Below, in pieces: positions 52,023 to 59,802 of a DNA stretch of 64,000 nt (its first letter is position 1; each line of letters begins with the position of its first letter). The notes beneath the pieces were generated by a model. That model searched no databases and had not been told where the DNA came from. It worked only from the letters and a program-made list of their open reading frames with translations. Source of the stretch: Halomicrobium katesii DSM 19301. Its GTDB lineage: Archaea; Halobacteriota; Halobacteria; Halobacteriales; Haloarculaceae. The stretch is from the NCBI RefSeq assembly GCF_000379085.1, contig NZ_KB905378.1:1101864-1165863 (forward strand). The letters are read 5' to 3'. Both the position numbers and the translations under genes were made by a program.

Positions 52023-53608
52023 TACGGTCCTCCCGGGCGGTGGCGACGCCACCAGCGCAGGGCCTCGACGCCGGCCTGTGCCGCCCGCCCGATCCAGCGC
52101 TTGGGGACGCCGTCGACGGGAGCCAGCGGCGGTCCGCGCTGGGTCGTGACCGTCTGTGTCTCGGTGTACTTCTCGATCCCCTGGCGGCCGTGACGGCGGC
52201 CGATCCCCGAGTCGTCGACGCCGCCCATCGGCGCGTCCGTCGAGGCCCACATCCCGAGATAGCCGTCGTTGACGGAGACCGAGCCCGCCTCGATCCGGCG
52301 GGCGACTCGTCGCCCGCGCCCCGTGTCACCGGTCCAGACGCTGGCGTGGAGCCCGTAGTCGGTGTCGTTGGCGCGCGCGATCGCCTCCTCGCTGCCGGCG
52401 ACCGGCGTCACCGACAGCACCGGCCCGAACGTCTCCTCGCTGGCGGCGTCGGCGTCCGCGGGCAGCCCCGTCAGCACCGTCGGTTCGTAACACAGCGGTC
52501 CCACGTCCTCGCGGCGCTGACCGCCCGTCTCGACGGTCGCGCCGCGCTCGCGGGCGTCGGCGACGTGGGCCTCGACGGTCTCCAGTTGGTGGTCGGCGAT
52601 CAGCGACCCCACGTCCGGCTCGAAGTCGAAGCTCGCACCCACATCGAGCCGTTCGGTCGCTCGGACCAGCGCGTCGCGGACGTCGTCGTAGATCCGCTGA
52701 TCGACGAAGACGCGCTCGAAGGAGATACACAGCTGACCGGCGTTCGCGAAGGCTCCGCGGGCGATCCCACGCGCGGCGTCCGCGATGTCCGCGTCCTCCA
52801 GCACGACCGCCGGATTCTTGCCCCCGAGCTCCAGCGACGCGTCGACGAGGTGCTCGCCGGCCAGCCCGGCGACGATCCGGCCGGTCGCCGTCGAGCCGGT
52901 GAACGTGAGGTGGTCGATCCCCTCGATGAGCGGCTCGCCCAGCGTCTCGCCGCGCCCGGTCACGACCTGGACGAGATCGGTCGGGACGCCCGCCCGGTCC
53001 AGCAGTTCGACGGCTCGCAGCGCGGTAAACGGCGTCGCCTCGGCGGGCTTCAGCACGACGCCGTTGCCCGCCAGCAGCGCCGGCAGCATGTCGGAGATCG
53101 CGAGCGTCAGCGGATAGTTCCAGGGCTCGATCAGCCCCACCACGCCGACCGGATCGTGGTACTCCGTCGCCGTCGTCACCAGCGGGAGCCCGCCCGCTCG
53201 CTCGTCCGGGGCCAGATAGTCCGGCCCCTTTCGCGCGTAGTAGTCGGCGTTGAGGACCACGTCGAGCAGCTCTTCGAGGGCGTCGAAGCGGGCCTTCCCG
53301 GTCTCTAACTGGACGGTGTCGAGCAGGCCGGCCCGGTCGTCGAGCAGCTCGTCGGCGACGGACTGGAGGATCGCCGCCCGCCGTTCGACCGGCCGCTCGG
53401 CCCACGCCGATCCGGCCGCCCGGGCGCGCTCGATGGCAGCCGCCACGTCGTCGGCCGTACACAGCGGCACCGACCCAACTCGCTCGCCGGTGTACGGCGC
53501 GGTCACTTCGAGGTCGTCCCGTTCGCCCGTCCGAGTCACCCGATCTCTGAGCCGCTCGCGCGTCCGTTCGGGCAGCCGTCTCTCGGCATCGACCGTGTCC
53601 ATGTCCAC
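52022..53608 (-). CDS. NAD(P)-dependent aldehyde dehydrogenase
   Basis: This 528-residue ALDH superfamily enzyme oxidises an aldehyde to the acid. Motifs are IEPWNYPLTLAISDMLPAL (about 160-178; Asn of the oxyanion site), the cofactor loop FTGSTATGRIVA, ELGGKNPAVVLEDADI with the general base Glu, and GAFANAGQLCISFERV with the catalytic Cys (about 295). It most resembles succinate-semialdehyde-type dehydrogenases; the substrate is uncertain. It is co-transcribed with the SDR gene. Palindromic element copy 4 begins 12 nt upstream of the ATG and occupies the promoter position. Confidence 0.9.
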   Translation of the reverse strand: MDMDTVDAERRLPERTRERLRDRVTRTGERDDLEVTAPYTGERVGSVPLCTADDVAAAIERARAAGSAWAERPVERRAAILQSVADELLDDRAGLLDTVQLETGKARFDALEELLDVVLNADYYARKGPDYLAPDERAGGLPLVTTATEYHDPVGVVGLIEPWNYPLTLAISDMLPALLAGNGVVLKPAEATPFTALRAVELLDRAGVPTDLVQVVTGRGETLGEPLIEGIDHLTFTGSTATGRIVAGLAGEHLVDASLELGGKNPAVVLEDADIADAARGIARGAFANAGQLCISFERVFVDQRIYDDVRDALVRATERLDVGASFDFEPDVGSLIADHQLETVEAHVADARERGATVETGGQRREDVGPLCYEPTVLTGLPADADAASEETFGPVLSVTPVAGSEEAIARANDTDYGLHASVWTGDTGRGRRVARRIEAGSVSVNDGYLGMWASTDAPMGGVDDSGIGRRHGRQGIEKYTETQTVTTQRGPPLAPVDGVPKRWIGRAAQAGVEALRWWRRHRPGGP

Positions 53609-53619
53609 CCACTACGGAC

Positions 53620-53704
53620 TCATACGGTTTATTGTAGTTGCTTACCGGTGATCGTCGCCACGGAGTAGACGATCACCGGTAAATCGCTACAATAATCCGT
53701 ATCA
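53620..53704 (+). repeat. Palindromic element family A, copy 4 (subtype CCGGT)
   Basis: This 85-bp element runs TCATACGG to CCGTATCA. The stems TTATTGTAG/CTACAATAA and ACCGGTGATCGT/ACGATCACCGGT are perfect. It lies between the divergent aldehyde dehydrogenase and deoxyhypusine synthase genes. The AT-rich ACAATAAACC (minus strand, about 53626-53637) is at TATA distance from the ALDH start. Confidence 0.88.
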
Positions 53705-53766
53705 GAGCTCATGGGCTTTCGGCGCGAACCGGGGCGTTGAAAGCGCGGGGCCGTCGAGTACGGACA

Positions 53767-54774
53767 ATGAGCGACGACGAGCGAGAGACCTTCAGTCACG
53801 ACCCGATCGATCACGCGGACGTTCGGGGCGGAATGACCGTCGGCGAACTGGTCGAGCAGTACGGCGCGGCGGGGATCGGCGCGGCGGACCTCCACGAGGC
53901 CGTCGACATCTTCGCGGCGATGTGTGACGACGACGTGACGACCTTCGTCGGGCTCGCGGGTGCGATGGTGCCCACGGGGATGCGTCAGATCGTCGCCGAT
54001 CTGATCCGGGACGGCCACGTCGACGCGCTGGTGACGACGGGCGCGAACCTCACCCACGACACCATCGAGGCCATCGGCGGCAAGCACCACCACGGTGCCG
54101 TCCACGGGGAGGGCAAGTCCGAACGCGAGCACGACGAGACGCTGCGCGACGAGGGCGTCGACCGCATCTACAACGTCTACCTCCCGCAGGAACACTTCGC
54201 GCTGTTCGAGTCGCACCTCCGCGACGAGGTCTTTCCCGTCCTCGCCGAGGAGTGTGACGACGGCGGCGTCTCCATCCAGCGGCTCACCGAGGAGCTGGGA
54301 CGGGCCAACGCCGAGGTCAACGAGTCCGAGGACATCGACGAGGGGGCCGGCATCGCCGCCGCCGCCTACGAGCACGACGTGCCGATCCACTGTCCGGCCG
54401 TCCAGGACTCCGTGCTGGGGCTCCAGTCGTGGATGTACTCACAGACCTCGCCCTTTACCCTGGACGCGCTGGGGGACATGACCGCGATCACCGACCTGGC
54501 CTACGAGGCCGACGAGGCCGGCGCGCTGGTCGTCGGCGGCGGCGTCCCGAAGAACTACGTCCTCCAGACGATGCTGGTCTCGCCCGACGCCTACGACTAC
54601 GCGGTCCAGCTGACGATGGACCAGCCAAACACCGGCGGCCTCTCCGGCGCGACGCTGGACGAAGCCCGATCCTGGGGGAAACTGGAGAAGGCCGCCCGCA
54701 ACGCCTCGGTGTACGCCGACGCGACGATCACGCTGCCGCTGCTGGTCGCCGGAGCCCGCGAGCGAATCGAATAG
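53767..54774 (+). CDS. dys: Deoxyhypusine synthase
   Basis: This 335-residue enzyme transfers an aminobutyl group to a lysine of aIF5A with NAD. The catalytic lysine lies in RSWGKLEK (K305). The NAD-binding blocks VTTGANLTHD (about 89-98), VGGGVPKNY (about 256-264) and DQPNTGGLSGATLDEA are all present. Haloarchaeal aIF5A modification is thought to draw on agmatine made by PdaD, also in this window (37183). ATG 53767 gives the expected MSDDER start. Confidence 0.94.
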   Translation: MSDDERETFSHDPIDHADVRGGMTVGELVEQYGAAGIGAADLHEAVDIFAAMCDDDVTTFVGLAGAMVPTGMRQIVADLIRDGHVDALVTTGANLTHDTIEAIGGKHHHGAVHGEGKSEREHDETLRDEGVDRIYNVYLPQEHFALFESHLRDEVFPVLAEECDDGGVSIQRLTEELGRANAEVNESEDIDEGAGIAAAAYEHDVPIHCPAVQDSVLGLQSWMYSQTSPFTLDALGDMTAITDLAYEADEAGALVVGGGVPKNYVLQTMLVSPDAYDYAVQLTMDQPNTGGLSGATLDEARSWGKLEKAARNASVYADATITLPLLVAGARERIE

Positions 54775-54992
54775 CCGTCACCGTCTCCACGCTCCATCCC
54801 GGACTCTGGATCGAGCTCCGCTCCGTGTCCGCGCTCCGAGGACTCTCTCCGGCGTCTCGTCGCCCTCGCCGGCCCCGTCCCGTCGATCGACGGCTCACCG
54901 GCGGGATCGTCTCCCGGGATCGGATGCTGTCGCGCTCCCGATCGACCGAGATAGGAAATCTTTCGTACCGATACGACAGAGATGCCGTCTGG
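54775..54992 (+). other. Intergenic region before udk
   Basis: This gap is about 218 nt. An AT-richer patch (gataggaaatctttcgtacc, about 54949-54968) about 30-40 nt before the udk ATG may hold its promoter. Nothing else is recognised. Confidence 0.4.
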
Positions 54993-55631
54993 ATGGCTGA
55001 TGCATTCGTGCTCGGTATCGCCGGGGGGTCCGGCGCGGGCAAGTCGACGATCGCGAGGGATCTCTCGACGGCGGTCGATCCCGAAATAACGATCATCTCG
55101 CTGGACGACTACTACGAGGACCTCTCGGAGCTCCCGCTCGCGGAACGCGAGGATCGCAACTTCGACCACCCGGACGCCATCGACTGGGACCGCCTCGTCG
55201 CGGACGTCGAGGCCCTCTCGCGCGGCGAGACGGTGACCGTACCCCAGTACGACTTCGAGAAACACGCCCGCGCGCCGACCTCCAGGACGGTCGATCCGGG
55301 GCCGATCGTCGTGCTGGAGGGGATCTTCGCGCTGTACCACGACCGGATCGTCGCACAGCTCGATCTCGCGCTCTACGTCCAGACCGACGCCGACGTTCGC
55401 GTGCTCCGTCGCCTCCAGCGGGACGTGACCGAGCGCGGCCGCACCGTCGACGGCGTCGTCGAGCAGTACCTGTCGACGGTCAAGCCGATGCACGAGCAGT
55501 TCGTCGAGCCGACGAAGGAAAACGCGGACCTCATCGTCCCCGAGGGAACGAACCCGGCAGTGATCGACGTTCTCCGCGAGAAAGTCGCCAGCGAGATGGC
55601 CGCCCACAGAGAGGCCGCCACCGAACTCTGA
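54993..55631 (+). CDS. udk: Uridine kinase
   Basis: This 212-residue P-loop kinase has Walker A GIAGGSGAGKST (about 8-19), the uridine-site LDDYYEDLSEL (about 36-46), FDHPDAIDW, YDFEKHAR and the lid DVTERGRTVDGVVEQY. It phosphorylates uridine or cytidine for nucleotide salvage. The start ATG 54993 was chosen for normal spacing to the P-loop. Confidence 0.92.
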   Translation: MADAFVLGIAGGSGAGKSTIARDLSTAVDPEITIISLDDYYEDLSELPLAEREDRNFDHPDAIDWDRLVADVEALSRGETVTVPQYDFEKHARAPTSRTVDPGPIVVLEGIFALYHDRIVAQLDLALYVQTDADVRVLRRLQRDVTERGRTVDGVVEQYLSTVKPMHEQFVEPTKENADLIVPEGTNPAVIDVLREKVASEMAAHREAATEL

Positions 55632-55634
55632 CCG

Positions 55635-57173
55635 TTACTCGTCTGTCGTCGCCGACGACGCTTCGTCTGTCTCCCCGGTGGCCGTCGGCTCCTCGGCCGC
55701 GGTCGACTCCGAGGTCTCGGACTCCGTCTGGGCCATCGCCTCGGCGTCGGCGGTCGCGGCCGCCTCGGCCGCCGTGCGCTCCTCGCTCCCGCCGATCACG
55801 TCGTACCTGAGCAGGAGCCACGCCGCTACCACGACGCCACCGACGAGTGCGAACGCCAGCGAGACGGTGCCGACGCGACCGAACAGCTGGCCGACGATGC
55901 CCAGGAACAGTTCGACCATCGGCTCTGCCGACGCCTCGCCGCCGGCCCCGACCTGCCGTGTGACGCTCCGTTCGACGAACGACTGTAGCGGTCCCAGCGC
56001 GAGGTAGATCGGGAGGCCGGCGATCACGAGCGAGACGCCGAGCGAACCCGCGACGGTCTGGACCGAGCGGGTCGCGTAGTACAGCAGGCCCACGAGTGCC
56101 AGCCCGACCAGCGGGAGGACGAACACCAGCCGATCCAGCCAGGTGACTGCGGTCTGGGCGTCTTCGAGGCTCTGTCGCGTCGCGGGATCCATGTCCTCGG
56201 TCAGATCCAGCGTGTCGGGCAGTTGCTCGTCGAGCTGGGCTTGCGTTCGGTCACCGACGGCGGCCGCAGCCGCGGCCTTGTGGCCGTCGATCTCGGACTG
56301 GAACGTCTGGTAGCTCATATCGGTCGTCAGCGCCTCCGCGAACGTCGCCCGCATGTCGGTCGTCGCCGCGTCGAGCCCGTCGCTGTCGGCGTCGCTGGGT
56401 GCGACCGACTCGTTGAGCTCGGCGAGTTGGGCGTCGACCTCCCCGTCGATCTCGTCGCCGCGCTCGCTCTCGATGCGCTCGCGCAGCGCCGCTCTGATCT
56501 CCGCTTCGTTGTCCGCGACCAGTTGCTCCTTTTCGTCCCCGGTGTACTCACGAGGGTCGTAGTCGGGGATCACCAGCGCCAGCTTCTCGTCGTTGCTGGT
56601 GTTTTGCCAGGCTCGCTCGACGGCCTCGTCGAGGACCCGCTGGCGGATATCGGTCCGGAAGTCGGCCTTCGCGGCCGCGTATCCGCTCTCGTTGGCGGTC
56701 ATCTGCTCGACGGTCGACTCGTCGACGGGCCCGTCCAGCTCCGTCTCGGACTGTGCGAGCAGCTCCGGGACGGTCGCGTTGCGCACCTGCTGCTCAACCG
56801 CCGCCGACAGTCCGCTCTTGAGCGCCACCGTGTCGACGGTGAGGTTCAGCGTCTCGCTGTTGCCGTGGAGATACGCGTACGTCGCCGCGACGTTGCGGTC
56901 GGTCTGGTTGGCCAGGTACGACCTGTCGATGCTCTCACGAAGCAGCGCCTCGGTGTCGACCCCCTCGGCGACGCCGGCAGAGACCTGACCGCTCGCCGTC
57001 GCCACCGTCGCGTTCTCGACGAGCTGATAGCCGCCTTCCTCCTCGATGGTCGTCTGGGTGAACCCCGGATCGAGGACGGTCAGGTGGGCCGCCGCCAGCA
57101 GATTGCCCGTGACGAGCGTCGAGGCCAGCAACAGCGTCACGACGACGACAGTGAACTTGCGAACGAGACTCAT
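55635..57173 (-). CDS. Large haloarchaeal membrane protein with extracytoplasmic helical region
   Basis: This 512-residue protein has one N-terminal hydrophobic helix (about 8-30). A long Glu/Ala/Asp-rich helical region (about 40-335) contains many NxT/S sites and is likely outside the cell. Three or four membrane helices follow (about 345-365, 372-395 and 430-458), then an acidic Thr/Ala/Glu tail (470-512) in the cytoplasm. No enzymatic motif is recognised. The layout, with a secreted helical stalk attached to a membrane bundle, could suit a sensor or cell-envelope spacer. ATG 57173 places the signal-like helix at the start. Confidence 0.7.
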   Translation of the reverse strand: MSLVRKFTVVVVTLLLASTLVTGNLLAAAHLTVLDPGFTQTTIEEEGGYQLVENATVATASGQVSAGVAEGVDTEALLRESIDRSYLANQTDRNVAATYAYLHGNSETLNLTVDTVALKSGLSAAVEQQVRNATVPELLAQSETELDGPVDESTVEQMTANESGYAAAKADFRTDIRQRVLDEAVERAWQNTSNDEKLALVIPDYDPREYTGDEKEQLVADNEAEIRAALRERIESERGDEIDGEVDAQLAELNESVAPSDADSDGLDAATTDMRATFAEALTTDMSYQTFQSEIDGHKAAAAAAVGDRTQAQLDEQLPDTLDLTEDMDPATRQSLEDAQTAVTWLDRLVFVLPLVGLALVGLLYYATRSVQTVAGSLGVSLVIAGLPIYLALGPLQSFVERSVTRQVGAGGEASAEPMVELFLGIVGQLFGRVGTVSLAFALVGGVVVAAWLLLRYDVIGGSEERTAAEAAATADAEAMAQTESETSESTAAEEPTATGETDEASSATTDE

Positions 57174-57362
57174 CGGGAGCTCCCCCACTCTGTGCGTGCC
57201 TGCATCGCCGGGAACGTGTGCTGTCGACTGTGAACCATGCGTCTGATACCCCGTCATCTGTGATCCCCTGACTTAGCCCTACCGGCGGGAGTATCACCTG
57301 TAATACTGGCCGGGACCGGGCGGTGGAGTAGTTCTATGTGGCCCTCTATCGTACGACGTAGT

Positions 57363-57860
57363 ATGCCACCCTCTGTCACAGTTCAGCCGGCAACCGAAGG
57401 CGACGCGGCGGCGATTCGGCGGGTCGCACACGCCGCCTGGCACGCGACCTACCGGGACGTGTTCGACGAGGCGCGCATCGACGAGATGGTCGAGGAGGGG
57501 TACGCACGGGACGTGCTGACGGAGCTGATCGCCCTCGACGAGGTCGGGCTGTTCGTGGCGACGGTCGAGGAGGCGGTCGTCGGCTACGCCAGCTGTGGGA
57601 TGACCGAGGCGATCGGTGTCGGCGACCTCGACATCTACGTCCACCCGGAGTACTGGGGAGCGGGTGTCGGAACGGCGCTGCTCGAACGGGGCCGCCAGCA
57701 CCTCGCCGACATCGAGACGACGACGATCCGCGACGAGGTGCTGGTGGCCAACGAGGTCGGGAACGCCTTCTACGAGAAGCACTTCGAGCGCGTGGGTCAA
57801 CGGACCGTCGAGTTCGACGGAATCGAGCGGACGGTCAACGTGTACGAGGCGAGAGTGTAA
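57363..57860 (+). CDS. GNAT-family N-acetyltransferase
   Basis: This 165-residue acetyltransferase has the RimI-like acetyl-CoA loop EYWGAGVGTALLERG (about 95-109) and the C-terminal GNAFYEKHFERVGQR. It transfers acetyl from acetyl-CoA to an unknown amine. ATG 57363 was chosen over 57336 on length. Confidence 0.85.
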   Translation: MPPSVTVQPATEGDAAAIRRVAHAAWHATYRDVFDEARIDEMVEEGYARDVLTELIALDEVGLFVATVEEAVVGYASCGMTEAIGVGDLDIYVHPEYWGAGVGTALLERGRQHLADIETTTIRDEVLVANEVGNAFYEKHFERVGQRTVEFDGIERTVNVYEARV

Positions 57861-57935
57861 CCCATCGAGCGACGGGACGCCAGTGCGGCAGCTCGCGTGT
57901 GCGACTCTCCCCCACTGTCGGTCGCTTTGACAGCG

Positions 57936-57941
57936 TTTAAA
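57936..57941 (+). promoter_or_regulatory. TATA box of the ychF 5' fragment
   Basis: tttaaa lies exactly 30 nt before the ATG at 57966, the same spacing as in the intact gene (58202 to 58232). The fragment may still be transcribed. Confidence 0.6.
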
Positions 57942-57997
57942 CGGCCGATTGGCGTGACTGTGTGCATGAGCTTCGACGTCGGACTCGTCGGCAAACC

Positions 57998-58048
57998 ACC
58001 GTCGGACCGTCGGTCCGACGAGGATCGCGAACCGTCGGTTCGCTCGCC
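57998..58048 (+). repeat. Double-hairpin insert 1 (51 nt)
   Basis: Relative to the intact gene this is extra sequence. It contains CGTCGGACC-GTC-GGTCCGACG (nine-base stem, three-base loop) followed by GCGAACC-GTC-GGTTCGC (seven-base stem, same loop). The exact edges are uncertain by two or three C residues shared with the target. It aligns to insert 2 over its first 20 nt. Confidence 0.75.
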
Positions 58049-58078
58049 CTCTGTCGGCAAGTCCACCTTCTTCAACGC

Positions 58079-58132
58079 CACCGTCAGAGCGTCGCTCTGA
58101 CGGGCCGCGAAATCGCGGTGCGATTTCGCGAC
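58079..58132 (+). repeat. Double-hairpin insert 2 (54 nt)
   Basis: Extra sequence relative to the intact gene. It contains GTCAGAGC-GTC-GCTCTGAC (eight-base stem) followed by CGCGAAATCGC-GGT-GCGATTTCGCG (eleven-base stem). Like insert 1 it begins ACCGTC after one or two bases, has the GTC loop first, and ends in a TTCGC-containing second hairpin. Confidence 0.75.
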
Positions 58133-58201
58133 GGCGACGATGAACGACGTGCCGGGTCGAATGCATGGCACTCTCACTCACTCTCGATCCCTTTGACAGC
58201 G

Positions 58202-58207
58202 TTTAAA
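58202..58207 (+). promoter_or_regulatory. TATA box of ychF
   Basis: tttaaa 30 nt before ATG 58232 indicates a leaderless mRNA. It also argues for that start rather than ATG 58220. Confidence 0.65.
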
Positions 58208-58231
58208 CGGCCGATTCCCATGACTGTGTCC

Positions 58232-59419
58232 ATGAGCTTCGACGTCGGACTCGTCGGCAAACCCTCTGTCGGCAAGTCCACCTTCTTCAACGCGGCGACG
58301 ATGAACGACGTGCCGGAAGGGGCCTATCCCTTCACGACGATCGACCCCAGCGTCGGCGAGGCCTACGTTCGCGTCGAGTGTGCCGCCCCCGAGTTCGACC
58401 ACACCTGCACGCCGAATCTCGGCTACTGCGAGGACGGCACCCGGTTCGTCCCGGTGCGTCTCGTCGACGTGGCCGGCCTCGTCCCCGGTGCCCACGAGGG
58501 TCGAGGACTGGGCAACCAGTTCCTCTCGGACCTCAACGAGGCCGACGTGTTGCTCCACGTCGTCGACTTCTCCGGGACGACCGACATCGAGGGCGAGCCC
58601 ACCGAGGACCACGACCCTCGCGAGGACATCGACTTCCTCGAAGACGAACTGGACATGTGGTACCTCGACGTGCTGGAGAAGGGCATCGAGCGCTACCGTT
58701 CGGGGTATCACGGCGACGAGGCGGCGATCGAGGAGGACCTGGCGACCCAGATGGACGCGTTCCGGACCAACAAAGACGAGATCAAGCAGGTGATCCTCTC
58801 GCTGGATCTCGAACTGGACCCCGACACGTGGGACGGCGAGGACCGCGAGGCACTCGCCCGCGAGATCCGCAAGCGCACCAAGCCGATGGTGATCGCGGCC
58901 AACAAGATGGACACGCCCGCCGCCAAGGAGAACTTCGAGGAAATCACGGACGACCCCGACTACGACCACCTGACGATCGTCCCGACCAGCGCCCACGCCG
59001 AGAAGGCGCTCAAGAACGGCGACGAACAGGACGTCCTCGACTACCTGCCCGGCGACAGCGAGTTCGAGATCGTCGAGGACGTGCCCGGAGAGAAAGCGGC
59101 CGCACTGGAGCAGATCAGCGAGTTCGTCGGCGAGTACGGCGGTACCGGCGTCCAGCAGGCCATCGAGACGGCGCTGTTCGACGAGCTGGGCTCGATCGCC
59201 ATCTTCCCCGGCGCGCGCAAGCCCCAGGAGGACGGCACCTTCCTGCAGGACTGCTTCGTGCTGGAAGACGGCGCGACCGCCGAGGACTTCGCGTACTTCC
59301 TGCACACCGACATCGGCGACGGCTTCCTGCACGCCCACGACGTTCGCAGCGGCCGCCAGATCGGTGCGGACACGGTGCTCGATCACCGAGACGTCGTCGA
59401 AATCACGACGACGAACTAG
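58232..59419 (+). CDS. ychF: YchF/OLA1-family GTPase/ATPase (Obg-related)
   Basis: This 395-residue protein has G1 [12 protein letters not shown] (about 6-17), the switch segment [12 protein letters not shown]3 [20 protein letters not shown] and G4 AANKMD (NKxD). The C-terminal TGS domain (about 310-395) includes [13 protein letters not shown]. It is the archaeal branch of Obg-like proteins that bind ribosomes and often prefer ATP. A duplicated broken 5' copy with its promoter lies just upstream (57925-58155). Confidence 0.93.
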   Translation: MSFDVGLVGKPSVGKSTFFNAATMNDVPEGAYPFTTIDPSVGEAYVRVECAAPEFDHTCTPNLGYCEDGTRFVPVRLVDVAGLVPGAHEGRGLGNQFLSDLNEADVLLHVVDFSGTTDIEGEPTEDHDPREDIDFLEDELDMWYLDVLEKGIERYRSGYHGDEAAIEEDLATQMDAFRTNKDEIKQVILSLDLELDPDTWDGEDREALAREIRKRTKPMVIAANKMDTPAAKENFEEITDDPDYDHLTIVPTSAHAEKALKNGDEQDVLDYLPGDSEFEIVEDVPGEKAAALEQISEFVGEYGGTGVQQAIETALFDELGSIAIFPGARKPQEDGTFLQDCFVLEDGATAEDFAYFLHTDIGDGFLHAHDVRSGRQIGADTVLDHRDVVEITTTN

Positions 59420-59447
59420 GTCGCCGCGTGAACGGCGAGAATGAGTG

Positions 59448-59696
59448 TCAGTTCTCTTCGATCGTGACGGTTTCGTCCTCGACGGTGACGGTGTATCCCT
59501 CGTAGTCGAACGATATCCGTACCGTGGTCTCTGTGTGTGTCACCATCGCATCGAGTGCCTCTGGATCCACGACATCGTACAGTGGCGTGAGGTCCGTCGC
59601 GGCGACCCCTTCCCGGTCCGCGACGGCCCGAACGATGTCTTCGGTCGTGGCTGGTGGATCACGTGCTGTACTCTGATTCGGAACCTCTGATGTCAT
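59448..59696 (-). CDS. HalOD1 output domain protein
   Basis: This 82-residue protein is a single HalOD1 domain: STARDPPATTEDIVRAVADREG, LTPLYDVVDPEALDAMVTH and the closing beta strands YEGYTVTVEDETVTIEE (each quoted in part). HalOD1 occurs alone or at the end of signalling proteins in haloarchaea, with no known biochemical activity. ATG 59696 was chosen; ATG 59705 adds three residues. It lies 106 nt downstream of the HTH_10 regulator in the same direction. Confidence 0.85.
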   Translation of the reverse strand: MTSEVPNQSTARDPPATTEDIVRAVADREGVAATDLTPLYDVVDPEALDAMVTHTETTVRISFDYEGYTVTVEDETVTIEEN

Positions 59697-59802
59697 GCTG
59701 AGCATAGCTGATCGGTGTCGTGCCCTTCCCATCGGCACGGATAGTTCTGCCACTTTGGTGGATGGGATAGCTCGGGGAGAAACTACTGCCTATGCTGAAT
59801 GG

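Larger units (their letters stand above)
57966..58155 (+). pseudogene. Duplicated, broken 5' end of ychF with two hairpin inserts
   Basis: The first codons repeat the intact gene at 58232: [11 protein letters not shown], then [10 protein letters not shown], then DDERR-like decay. Homology also covers the promoter (from about 57925). A 51-nt insert (about 57998-58048) splits the P-loop between GKP and SVGKST in frame. A 54-nt insert (58079-58132) after TTCAACGC brings an in-frame TGA at 58098-58100. Similarity then resumes (GGCGACGATGAACGACGTGCCGG) and ends at about 58155. The encoded product, if made, would be a 44-residue fragment with a disrupted nucleotide loop. Confidence 0.85.

Noticed and set aside
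57285-57330. Palindrome-like sequence near GGAGTATCACCTGTAATACT as another family B copy
   Set aside because: Only five bases pair cleanly and the arms do not match the family order, so it could be chance.
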